From contig JADJJU010000006.1 in the NCBI GenBank assembly GCA_016706365.1, forward strand, positions 124,001 through 188,000: a DNA stretch of 64,000 bases. Direction: 5' to 3'. The notes beneath the pieces are model-generated. The model saw only the letters and a program-made list of their open reading frames with translations. It ran no database searches and was not told the DNA's origin. This document shows, piece by piece, positions 57,235 to 64,000 of the stretch. Every line of letters starts with the position of its first letter. Position 1 is the first letter of the stretch. Made by a program: the position numbers and the translations under genes. The stretch is from Saprospiraceae bacterium. Lineage in GTDB: Bacteria > Bacteroidota > Bacteroidia > Chitinophagales > Saprospiraceae.

Positions 57235-58821
57235 TTACTGCTTTCGTTGTAATACTCTCAGTTCAAGGTTCCCTGCACGGCCTGTATTGAGTCCTGAGAA
57301 TTCCTGAACATTGAAGGCTTCTTTCTGGATGATGGGTAATTTATTATAACTCTCTAAACTGAAAATGTAAAGATCTTCCGGAGCGCTCATATCGAGGCTT
57401 GTTTCAGGGCTCTCTAAAATTACTTGAGGCTTTTTCTCCCATTGCCATTCAAGATATAGTGGGAGAGAAGGGTAATAAAGGATTGTAGTGTCCAGATAAA
57501 TAATGGTTTCTGCCTGAACTGGGATTTCACGCGATAATTGCTTAGCAATACTGAATTCTCGTCTAAGTACAATCGTGAAAATGAACATCATTAACATTAT
57601 AAATGCATTTTGTAACAACGCTATGTTCCCAAAGGCAAATTCAGATCGCTGAATCCATCGTACAGTTAGTACTCCAAGTAAGAAAAGTGAGTAAGTGAGA
57701 TGCCAGGATACTGATCGTAGCATTGCGATATCGAAGACCCACAATGAAACCACTATACCAAGCAATAAAAATATATTCCAGTAAAAGGACCATTTTATTT
57801 GAGCGGACTTCATATCCTGAAGCATAATACCCATCAAGATGGCAAGCGCGGGATAAGCACCCAGTGCATAAGAAGGTAACTTACTCGCTGTAAATTCAAA
57901 TGGAATCCAGGCTGCCAAAGCCCAGAGCAAGTATGGAAAATTTGAAAAATCCTTTGCTTTTATCTGTTTTGCAAGTCGTGCAAAAGTGAATATCAATACC
58001 GGAATTAAAAGAAGGAAAGTTAGTACTATGAGTACCAGGTGATATCCGGGAGGCCCGGTTTGACCAAAAACGCTTTCGCCCACCCGATTAAGGATATACC
58101 AATCTATCATCCATCGAATCATCGTTCCATTATCTTTTTGCCAGGCCTGATATCCCCAAAGGAGAACAGGAGCGAAGCTGATCAGCTGAATCCCTAAAAA
58201 GGCAGGATGTATCATTTTTCTTCCTTGCCTTGAAAAAATAATAAAAGTCAAACCCAGTATTCCTGAAAATATAAGCATGGCCGGACCTTTTTGAAGCATT
58301 CCCAGGGAAAGTGCGATCATATGAATCCATGCATATTTATACTGTGAAGTTTGAGCAAATCTAATGATTGATAATGCTGCCAGGGTTTGGAAAAATAGGA
58401 GGGGCCCATCGGTAACCGACATCCGGGCATATACTCCCAGAAGTGCATTTCCGGAGAGAATCAGAAGAACAAGGTTGGCTGTTTCACTTGTATGGTTTCT
58501 TTTGAGAAATGACCAGACCAAATAGCAGACACCAATTATGCTGAGTAATGCAGGGATTCTTGTTGTAAATTCTCCATACCCAAATAGTTTATAGCATAAT
58601 GCAATCATCCAGAAGTGCAGAGGAGTCTTTCTATGAACATCAGACCAAATAAATTCCGGGGACCAAAAATCGCCGGATTGAAGCATGTTCATAGCAAATC
58701 CTGCATATGCCGCTTCATCCTGATCGAATAAAGGCCATGTGTAGAGTCCGGCTAATATAGTGATCAGTGCTACTATCCAACTCTTCAGATCATTACTCCA
58801 CCATATTTTTTTCAGGTTCAT
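57235..58821 (-). CDS. GT39/ArnT-like membrane glycosyltransferase
   Basis: A 528-residue inner-membrane protein with about 11-12 hydrophobic helices. The first periplasmic loop carries WPLFDQDEAAYAGFAMNML, the acidic DE motif of ArnT/PMT-type (GT39/GT83) transferases that use polyprenyl-phosphate sugars, then WSDVHRKTPLHFWMIALCY and FTASKLPSYALGAYPALA. A short soluble C-terminus follows. Acceptor, sugar and partner genes cannot be inferred from the neighbourhood. Confidence 0.85.
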   Translation of the reverse strand: MNLKKIWWSNDLKSWIVALITILAGLYTWPLFDQDEAAYAGFAMNMLQSGDFWSPEFIWSDVHRKTPLHFWMIALCYKLFGYGEFTTRIPALLSIIGVCYLVWSFLKRNHTSETANLVLLILSGNALLGVYARMSVTDGPLLFFQTLAALSIIRFAQTSQYKYAWIHMIALSLGMLQKGPAMLIFSGILGLTFIIFSRQGRKMIHPAFLGIQLISFAPVLLWGYQAWQKDNGTMIRWMIDWYILNRVGESVFGQTGPPGYHLVLIVLTFLLLIPVLIFTFARLAKQIKAKDFSNFPYLLWALAAWIPFEFTASKLPSYALGAYPALAILMGIMLQDMKSAQIKWSFYWNIFLLLGIVVSLWVFDIAMLRSVSWHLTYSLFLLGVLTVRWIQRSEFAFGNIALLQNAFIMLMMFIFTIVLRREFSIAKQLSREIPVQAETIIYLDTTILYYPSLPLYLEWQWEKKPQVILESPETSLDMSAPEDLYIFSLESYNKLPIIQKEAFNVQEFSGLNTGRAGNLELRVLQRKQ

Positions 58822-59088
58822 TTGCCGGGAATTCTATACGAAATACATGATTTAGAATAATATACTGAAATGATGTCAAAATATGCATTTAAGTTTTGCC
58901 TTTTGAGTTGGCTTGAAAACTATTTTGCCTGAATTGCGAATTAGTCCAAAGAACAATATATTTTTATACCAATCAGATGATTTTATTACCTGTAAAATAT
59001 CAATCAGGTTGTAAATGGACTTATATCTGTTTAATAAATGAAAATCAAGGAGACATTAATTCACATCAAACATAAACTTTAAAATCAT
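58822..59088. promoter_or_regulatory. Divergent intergenic region GT39 / acyl-CoA dehydrogenase
   Basis: 267 bp between divergent genes. TTGTAAATGG near 59010 followed by TATATCTG near 59022 is a weak promoter-like arrangement toward the dehydrogenase. No repeat or RNA seen. Confidence 0.3.
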
Positions 59089-60888
59089 ATGACAACGGTA
59101 GCAGGAGAAAAAAATGTGCTAAAAGGAGGAGAGTTTATTATAAAGGACTGTACAGTCGAAGACACATTTATTCCGGAAGAACTTAATGAAGAACAGGAAA
59201 TGATCAGGAAAATGTGTCTTGATTTTTTGGAGAATGAAATCTTGCCCAATGCTGAAAAGATTGAAGCACAACAAGATGATATCGCCCCTCGACTTGTAAA
59301 GAAAATGGGTGAAATGGGTTTATTGGGTACTCATATGCCTGAATCTTATGGAGGAATGGCATTGGACACTAATACCAATACACTTATTTGTGATGTATTA
59401 GGACCATCGGGCTCCTTCACAGTATCATTTGCAGCACATACAGGAATTGGGATGTTGCCGATTTTATATTTTGGTACAGATGCTCAAAAAGAAAAATATC
59501 TTCCCGGACTGATAACTGGTGACCTTAAAGCTTGTTATTGCCTGACAGAGCCGGGTTCCGGATCAGATGCGCTTGCAGCTAAAACACGGGCTGATTTATC
59601 AGAGGATGGTAAGACCTATGTTCTGAATGGTCAAAAAATGTGGATATCTAATGCAGGGTTTGCTGATATTTTCATTGTGTTTGCCAAAGTTAACGGAGAA
59701 AAATTTACAGGATTTGTAGTGGAGCGGGATACTCAGGGTCTTACGCTAGGAGCAGAAGAGAAAAAATTGGGTATAAAAGGTTCATCCACTCGCCAGGTAT
59801 TTTTTGATAATGCATCCATTCCTGCGGAGAATGTATTGGGAGAAATTGGCAAAGGCCACCATATAGCATTCAATGTATTAAATATAGGTCGCTTTAAACT
59901 GGCGGCATTGTGCATGGGTGGTGCTAAGAGGAGTATCACAACCGCGGTGAAATATGCTAATGAAAGATATCAGTTTGCACAGCCAATTGCCAACTTCGGT
60001 GCTATTCAATATAAACTTGCAGAGCAGGTAATCAGAAATTTTGCAGTAGAAAGTGCCACTTACAGAGTGTCTAATCTTTTGGAAGAAGCTAAAAATTCTT
60101 TTATTGAACAAGGTATGGATTATGCAAAGGCAACGCTTGAAGCTGCTGAAGAGTATTCCATAGAGTGCTCAATACTAAAAGTGGCAGGTTCTGAGGTACT
60201 TGATTATGTAGTTGATGAAACTGTTCAGATACATGGAGGTATTGGATATTCTGAGGAGTACTCACCGGCACGGGCATATCGGGATTCCAGAATCAACAGA
60301 ATATATGAAGGAACAAATGAAATCAATCGTCTGCTTATGGTAGATATGCTCCTTCGTAAAGCATTGAAAGGAGAATTGGATCTAATAGGCCCGGCCTGGG
60401 CAGTACAGAAAGAGCTTGCCTCCATGCCATCCATGAGCAGGCCTGATGGAACTTATGGAGAGGAAGATGCAGCCATTAAGGATTTCAAGAAAATACTATT
60501 GATGGTGGCCGGGGCTGCAGCTAAACAACAAATGGATGGTCAGCTTAATCTGAAAGAAGAACAAGAAATACTGATGAATGTCTCAGATATTATGATTGAT
60601 ACTTATCTTGCTGAGTCCATTCTTACGAGAATCAAGAAGTTGGAAGGCAGAGAAACAAAAGTAGATCAGTCTGTTTACTCCGATATTCTTCATGTCTTTA
60701 TGCATGATGCACAAGCCAGGATCGCCAAAAATGCGCTGGATGCCCTTGCTTCCTTTGCTGAAGGTGATTTGCTTAAGGTGATGACGATGGGATTGAAGCG
60801 TTTCACGAAATATCCGACTGTAAATGTGAAGTTAGCGAGAAGGAATATAACTGCTGTGATGAGGGAGCATAATGAGTATTGTTTTTAA
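59089..60888 (+). CDS. Acyl-CoA dehydrogenase (long, VLCAD/ACAD9-like form)
   Basis: FAD enzyme for the first step of fatty acid beta-oxidation. The 599-residue protein has the N-terminal helical domain, the beta domain with CYCLTEPGSGSDA and MWISNAGFADIFIVFA, and the C-terminal helical domain with QIHGGIGYSEEYSPARAYRD and the catalytic Glu in RIYEGTNEINR. About 150 extra C-terminal residues follow the catalytic domain, the long VLCAD-like layout common in Bacteroidota. It stands alone; the stop is followed almost directly by the (GTTGAAA)n repeat. Confidence 0.94.
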   Translation: MTTVAGEKNVLKGGEFIIKDCTVEDTFIPEELNEEQEMIRKMCLDFLENEILPNAEKIEAQQDDIAPRLVKKMGEMGLLGTHMPESYGGMALDTNTNTLICDVLGPSGSFTVSFAAHTGIGMLPILYFGTDAQKEKYLPGLITGDLKACYCLTEPGSGSDALAAKTRADLSEDGKTYVLNGQKMWISNAGFADIFIVFAKVNGEKFTGFVVERDTQGLTLGAEEKKLGIKGSSTRQVFFDNASIPAENVLGEIGKGHHIAFNVLNIGRFKLAALCMGGAKRSITTAVKYANERYQFAQPIANFGAIQYKLAEQVIRNFAVESATYRVSNLLEEAKNSFIEQGMDYAKATLEAAEEYSIECSILKVAGSEVLDYVVDETVQIHGGIGYSEEYSPARAYRDSRINRIYEGTNEINRLLMVDMLLRKALKGELDLIGPAWAVQKELASMPSMSRPDGTYGEEDAAIKDFKKILLMVAGAAAKQQMDGQLNLKEEQEILMNVSDIMIDTYLAESILTRIKKLEGRETKVDQSVYSDILHVFMHDAQARIAKNALDALASFAEGDLLKVMTMGLKRFTKYPTVNVKLARRNITAVMREHNEYCF

Positions 60889-61132
60889 CAGTTGAAAGTT
60901 GAAAGTTGAAAGTTGAAAGTTGAAAGTTTAAAGTTGAAAGTTGAAAGTTGAACAGCCGAGTTGGTGAATTGGTGAAAGTAACAGCCAGGCAGTCAATTAA
61001 ACAGCCAATTGCAAAATTGTCGAATTGTCGAATTGTCGAATTGTCGAATGAAACAGCCAGGCAGCCAATTAAACAGCCAATGGAACAGCCTTATAGCAGC
61101 CGTTTAGGCGATAAGCGTCTAAACGAAGTATG
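60889..61132 (+). repeat. AACAGCC-punctuated short tandem repeat array, locus C
   Basis: Starts within three bases of the acyl-CoA dehydrogenase stop. Nine 7-bp units GTTGAAA (60891-60953, one variant GTTTAAA, last unit GTTGAAC) run into AACAGCC at 60951. Further AACAGCC words are at 60980, 61000, 61052, 61072 and 61084. Between them lie four 8-bp units ATTGTCGA (61016-61047). The 31-bp blocks at 60980 and 61052 are near-identical direct repeats. The array ends with GTTTAGGCGATAAGCGTCTAAACG, an imperfect palindrome. Confidence 0.85.
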
Positions 61133-61417
61133 AGGATTAAATACTGGTTTTGGGTGGAAATGTTTTTATCTGAATTCATGGAAGTATACAAAACTCAAAA
61201 CTCTAAATACATAACTCACACTGCATCAGCGATCGGAGCGAGCACGAGTGGAGCAAAGACCAGGATGGTTATATGACTGAAGCCATTAAAATGAGGAAAT
61301 CTGAAACTATAATTGAATATATTAGCGGAAGGAGTAAAGCGTAGAGCGCGACCGCGAGCTGATTTTATGGAATGCAATGGAATAAATCTGCCTCGCGGGG
61401 ATGCCCAAACGATTTTA
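61133..61417. other. Intergenic stretch after AACAGCC array
   Basis: 285 bp with a small low-complexity CAAAACTCAAAACTC part near 61190. No gene or RNA recognised. Confidence 0.35.
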
Positions 61418-62143
61418 CTATTTAGCTTTTCTCAGCTGATTCAGAAGGGCGTTCATATCCTTGGGAAGTGGAGCCTGGAGTGTAATGGTCTTACCGCCCG
61501 GATCAGTGAAGCTCAATTGTTCAGCGTGTAAGGTGCAGCGCTGAATCAATACACCTGGTTGTGTATCATTGGGATTAACTTTTGCGTGCGGCTTGATGTC
61601 TGCAATGCTGATTGATTCCCGTTTGCCATACAAACTATCTACGGCTAATGGGTGGCCTATATATAACATATGAACCCGGATCTGATGCGTGCGACCTGTG
61701 TGAATCTGCACTTTTAGCAGGCTGAATCCTTTGAATCGCTCGAGTACCTCCCAGCTGGTGTGGGATACTTTGCCTTTTCCATCAATTTTCATTTTTCCCA
61801 AATGCGCTTTGTCAACGCCAATAGATGCGCGAATATGGCCTGAGTCCGTGACGGGATTTCCTTCGACGATTGCGAGGTAATATTTTTCAACTTTACCTTT
61901 TTCAAAGGCGTTGCTGAGATATTTATGGCTTTCAGGATTCAGGGCAAATAATAGAACGCCGGAAGTTTCCTTGTCCAGACGATGCACCGGCAATAATCCC
62001 GGAAATTCAGGACGCAGCAGGTCTACGAGGTTTTCTTTTGTCTTATCGAATCTGTCAGGAATACTCAAGACCCCTGCTTTCTTGTTGATCGCGAGGATAT
62101 GTTCTGACTGATAAATTATTTCAGGTGAATTTTTCTTTGCCAT
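61418..62143 (-). CDS. RluA-family RNA pseudouridine synthase
   Basis: Converts uridine to pseudouridine in rRNA or tRNA. The 241-residue protein contains the RluA motif VHRLDKETSGVLLFAL with the catalytic Asp, then KYYLAIVEGNP, LKVQIHTGRTHQIRVHM and YIGHPLAVDSLYG. There is no N-terminal S4 domain, as in RluA and TruC-like members; the exact target base is unknown. The GT2 gene lies 18 bp upstream, ending at 62162. Confidence 0.92.
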   Translation of the reverse strand: MAKKNSPEIIYQSEHILAINKKAGVLSIPDRFDKTKENLVDLLRPEFPGLLPVHRLDKETSGVLLFALNPESHKYLSNAFEKGKVEKYYLAIVEGNPVTDSGHIRASIGVDKAHLGKMKIDGKGKVSHTSWEVLERFKGFSLLKVQIHTGRTHQIRVHMLYIGHPLAVDSLYGKRESISIADIKPHAKVNPNDTQPGVLIQRCTLHAEQLSFTDPGGKTITLQAPLPKDMNALLNQLRKAK

Positions 62144-62161
62144 AATTTGGAAAATTTAGAG

Positions 62162-63196
62162 TCAGATCATTTTTTTACCGGTGCCCAGAAGATAGAAGTG
62201 CCTGTTGCCTTTGATATAGTAATTGAAAACAATGCTTCCTTTAAATATACCTTTCAACAGGTGCTTTTTGTCAGTGATGGCAGCCACTTCTTTTCTCTTT
62301 CGATACATAATGCCGAACATTCCGTAAAACGATATATGAGCTTTGAACACAGCTTTAAAATGATCACTTTTACCTTCTGAAAGGAAAAGTAATGCAGCAA
62401 TTCCATCGAGAACCATCCTAATCGGGATCAGGAAAATCAGGCTTATAATGGATTTGTTTTTCAATAGTAAAAAGAGGCCGTTTCTGAAATTGAGAAATGT
62501 CTTTTGTGGAGAGCCGTATTGAAGCGTACCTCCACCGAGATGATATACTTTGGAAGCGGGAAAGCTCATGATGTCCTTTCCCATTTTCTGAAGGCGGTAA
62601 CAAAGATCAATCTCCTCCATATGAGCAAAAAAATCTGTATCAAATCCTCCTGCTGCCCAATAATCAGCAGATCTTATAACCATAGCTGCTCCACTCGCCC
62701 AGAAAATAGGAGCTATCTGATCATACTGTCCCAGGTCCTTTTCCACTGTCCCGAAAATACGTCCTTTGCAGAAGGGGTAACCGAGTAAATCTATCCAACC
62801 GCCTGCCGCTCCTGCATGCTCCAGCATCATAGGCTCTTTTAGAGACAAAATTTTGGGTTGACATGCTGCAATATGCAGATTGGACTGCATATAAGTTACA
62901 ATCGGAGTGATCCAATCATCCTGAACCTGAACATCTGAATTTAGAATGATATAAAATTCTTCATTTATTAGCCTCAGAGCCCATTGATAACCTCCCGCAA
63001 ATCCGGTATTAATTTCGGCATGCAAAACCATAAGATCCGGATACTCCGATTGAATATACCTAACTGAATCATCAGTACTGGCATTATCTGCAATGTAAAT
63101 TTTACTGTTCGCCGGTTGAAACTCAATAATGCCCGGCAGGTATTTCTCTAAGAAGGGTTTACCATTGTAATTTAGTATTACGATAGCAATACTCAC
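62162..63196 (-). CDS. Family 2 glycosyltransferase
   Basis: A 344-residue GT-A fold enzyme. Seen: IVILNYNGKPFLEKYLPGI at the start, ADNASTDDSVRYIQ, the acidic ILNSDVQVQDDWI motif for metal-sugar nucleotide binding, and FFAHMEEIDLCYRLQKMG with the catalytic acidic residues of rhamnosyltransferase-like GT2. A hydrophobic part near residues 250-275 may contact the membrane. Its ATG overlaps the ribF stop (ATGA). Product and sugar are unknown. Confidence 0.9.
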   Translation of the reverse strand: MSIAIVILNYNGKPFLEKYLPGIIEFQPANSKIYIADNASTDDSVRYIQSEYPDLMVLHAEINTGFAGGYQWALRLINEEFYIILNSDVQVQDDWITPIVTYMQSNLHIAACQPKILSLKEPMMLEHAGAAGGWIDLLGYPFCKGRIFGTVEKDLGQYDQIAPIFWASGAAMVIRSADYWAAGGFDTDFFAHMEEIDLCYRLQKMGKDIMSFPASKVYHLGGGTLQYGSPQKTFLNFRNGLFLLLKNKSIISLIFLIPIRMVLDGIAALLFLSEGKSDHFKAVFKAHISFYGMFGIMYRKRKEVAAITDKKHLLKGIFKGSIVFNYYIKGNRHFYLLGTGKKMI

Positions 63197-64000
63197 AGGA
63201 TGGTTTCACTTTTTGATTGAAATGTATTTCCAATTTTACCGAGAACTTCCAATGCTGCTTCTTTGTCCAATGCGATTTGAGAACGCATTGCTTCAATTGA
63301 ATCAAATTTCATATCCGCTCTGATAAATTCTATGAACTCAATAATTACATCTTCATCATAAATATCCTGAGCGAAATCAATTATATGGACTTCTATCACT
63401 CTCTTATTGTCTGCAGTCACAGTGGGCTTTACTCCTATGTACAATACTCCTTTATAGATTATTGAATTATAGTGAACATAGACTGCATAAATTCCATCAG
63501 GAGGTATGAGTTTGATTTTATTTTGGAAGGAGATATTGGCAGTAGGATAGCCGATGCTGGTTCCCAGTCGATTGCCTTTCATGACTTTGCCCATCAATAG
63601 AAATGGATGGTTGAGCAAACCAGTTGCAGTTCTAAGATCTGATTTCTCAAGAGCTTTTCTGATTTTACTGGAGCTGATAGTAATATTATCAACTACTTGT
63701 TCATCCAATTCTATTACTTCATAGTTGGCTTTATGGCTGTACCATTTTAGAAAGTGGATGTCACCCTGTCTGTTGAGGCCGAACCTGTGGTCGTAGCCTA
63801 TTACAATGTATTTGGGACGAAATTTTTCAATAAGAAATTTCTCAATGTATTCATCAGCTGAAAGCTGTGCGAATTCCACAGTAAAAGGAACCACGACGAG
63901 ATTGTCAACCTCAAATTGTTCCATCAACCAAATCTTTTCTTCCAGAGTAGTGATTAGGCTCAGATCGCCTGCTTTTGGGTAAATAACTTGTCTGGGATGG
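63193..64000 (-). CDS. ribF: Bifunctional riboflavin kinase/FAD synthetase (5' end outside window)
   Basis: Makes FMN and FAD from riboflavin. The frame stays open to the window edge and reads HPRQVIYPKAGDLSLITTLEE before the first internal Met at 63927, so that Met is not the start. Seen: the FAD synthetase part with YIVIGYDHRFGLNRQGDIH and SSSKIRKAL, and the kinase domain with GNRLGTSIGYPTANI, PPDGIYAVYVHY and EVHIIDFAQDIYDE. About 40 N-terminal residues are missing. Overlaps the GT2 start by four bases. Confidence 0.95.
   Translation of the reverse strand, partial: HPRQVIYPKAGDLSLITTLEEKIWLMEQFEVDNLVVVPFTVEFAQLSADEYIEKFLIEKFRPKYIVIGYDHRFGLNRQGDIHFLKWYSHKANYEVIELDEQVVDNITISSSKIRKALEKSDLRTATGLLNHPFLLMGKVMKGNRLGTSIGYPTANISFQNKIKLIPPDGIYAVYVHYNSIIYKGVLYIGVKPTVTADNKRVIEVHIIDFAQDIYDEDVIIEFIEFIRADMKFDSIEAMRSQIALDKEAALEVLGKIGNTFQSKSETIL

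Noticed and set aside
60951..61090. CRISPR array reading of the AACAGCC repeats
   Set aside because: The constant word is only seven bases, intervals vary from 12 to 52 bp, the spacers are low-complexity, and no cas gene is present.
60948..61133. 61-codon frame across the AACAGCC array
   Set aside because: Its sequence is only the translation of the repeats.

Overview
The window looks like a chromosomal contig of a Bacteroidota bacterium, probably near the Saprospiria/Chitinophagia side (this placement is inference). Signs seen: C-terminal sorting domains of the type IX secretion system (T9SS), both type A and the gliding-motility type B; a PorP/SprF protein; GLPGLI-like and DUF2911 proteins; the DUF1573-yajC-ybbR gene order; and the -7 promoter motif TATCTTTG. 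No rRNA, tRNA or CRISPR array was seen.

Layout. 1-3030: argS (5' end outside), glnS and a small lipoprotein. 3055-7164: a minus-strand metal cluster (HMA/DUF3347 lipoprotein, DUF2911 protein, multicopper oxidase with a CopB-like tail). 7316-13680: amino-acid permease, intradiol-dioxygenase-like protein, GLPGLI-like protein, kelch-type T9SS cargo and a membrane protein. 13785-17211: three tandem beta-propeller lipoproteins. 17212-24337: an accessory zone with a broken DHFR-family gene, a RES/Xre toxin-antitoxin pair, a lipoprotein, interspersed repeats and two IS110-family elements. 24338-39340: mtgA, a Cys/Met PLP enzyme, tyrS, a LolC/E-like permease, nrdB-nrdA, a broken T9SS cargo gene, a sirtuin and nnr. 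39805-49395: an envelope block of porP, an OmpA-family gene and two large PKD proteins with gliding-motility C-termini. 49451-64000: housekeeping genes (ybbR, yajC, DUF1573, aroK, S8 protease, trxB, fba, rlmI-like methyltransferase, GT39, acyl-CoA dehydrogenase, rluA-type synthase, GT2, partial ribF).

The most interesting element is the IS110 copy at 22739-24146. An uninterrupted copy of its target repeat lies at 20672-20900, so both ends can be read directly. The insertion is at a CT dinucleotide in one arm of a palindromic repeat. The 237-bp leader contains, in the order known for IS621 bridge RNA, four segments that match the left target, right target, left donor and right donor. A second unusual pattern is a family of short low-complexity blocks separated by the word AACAGCC, placed just after gene stop codons (17481-17613, 57095-57142, 60889-61132).

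Quality warning: about 200 bp of near-pure G (56863-57064) replace the 3' end of the rlmI-like gene, and several genes carry single-base frameshifts. Some of the broken genes may be sequencing or assembly errors rather than true pseudogenes.
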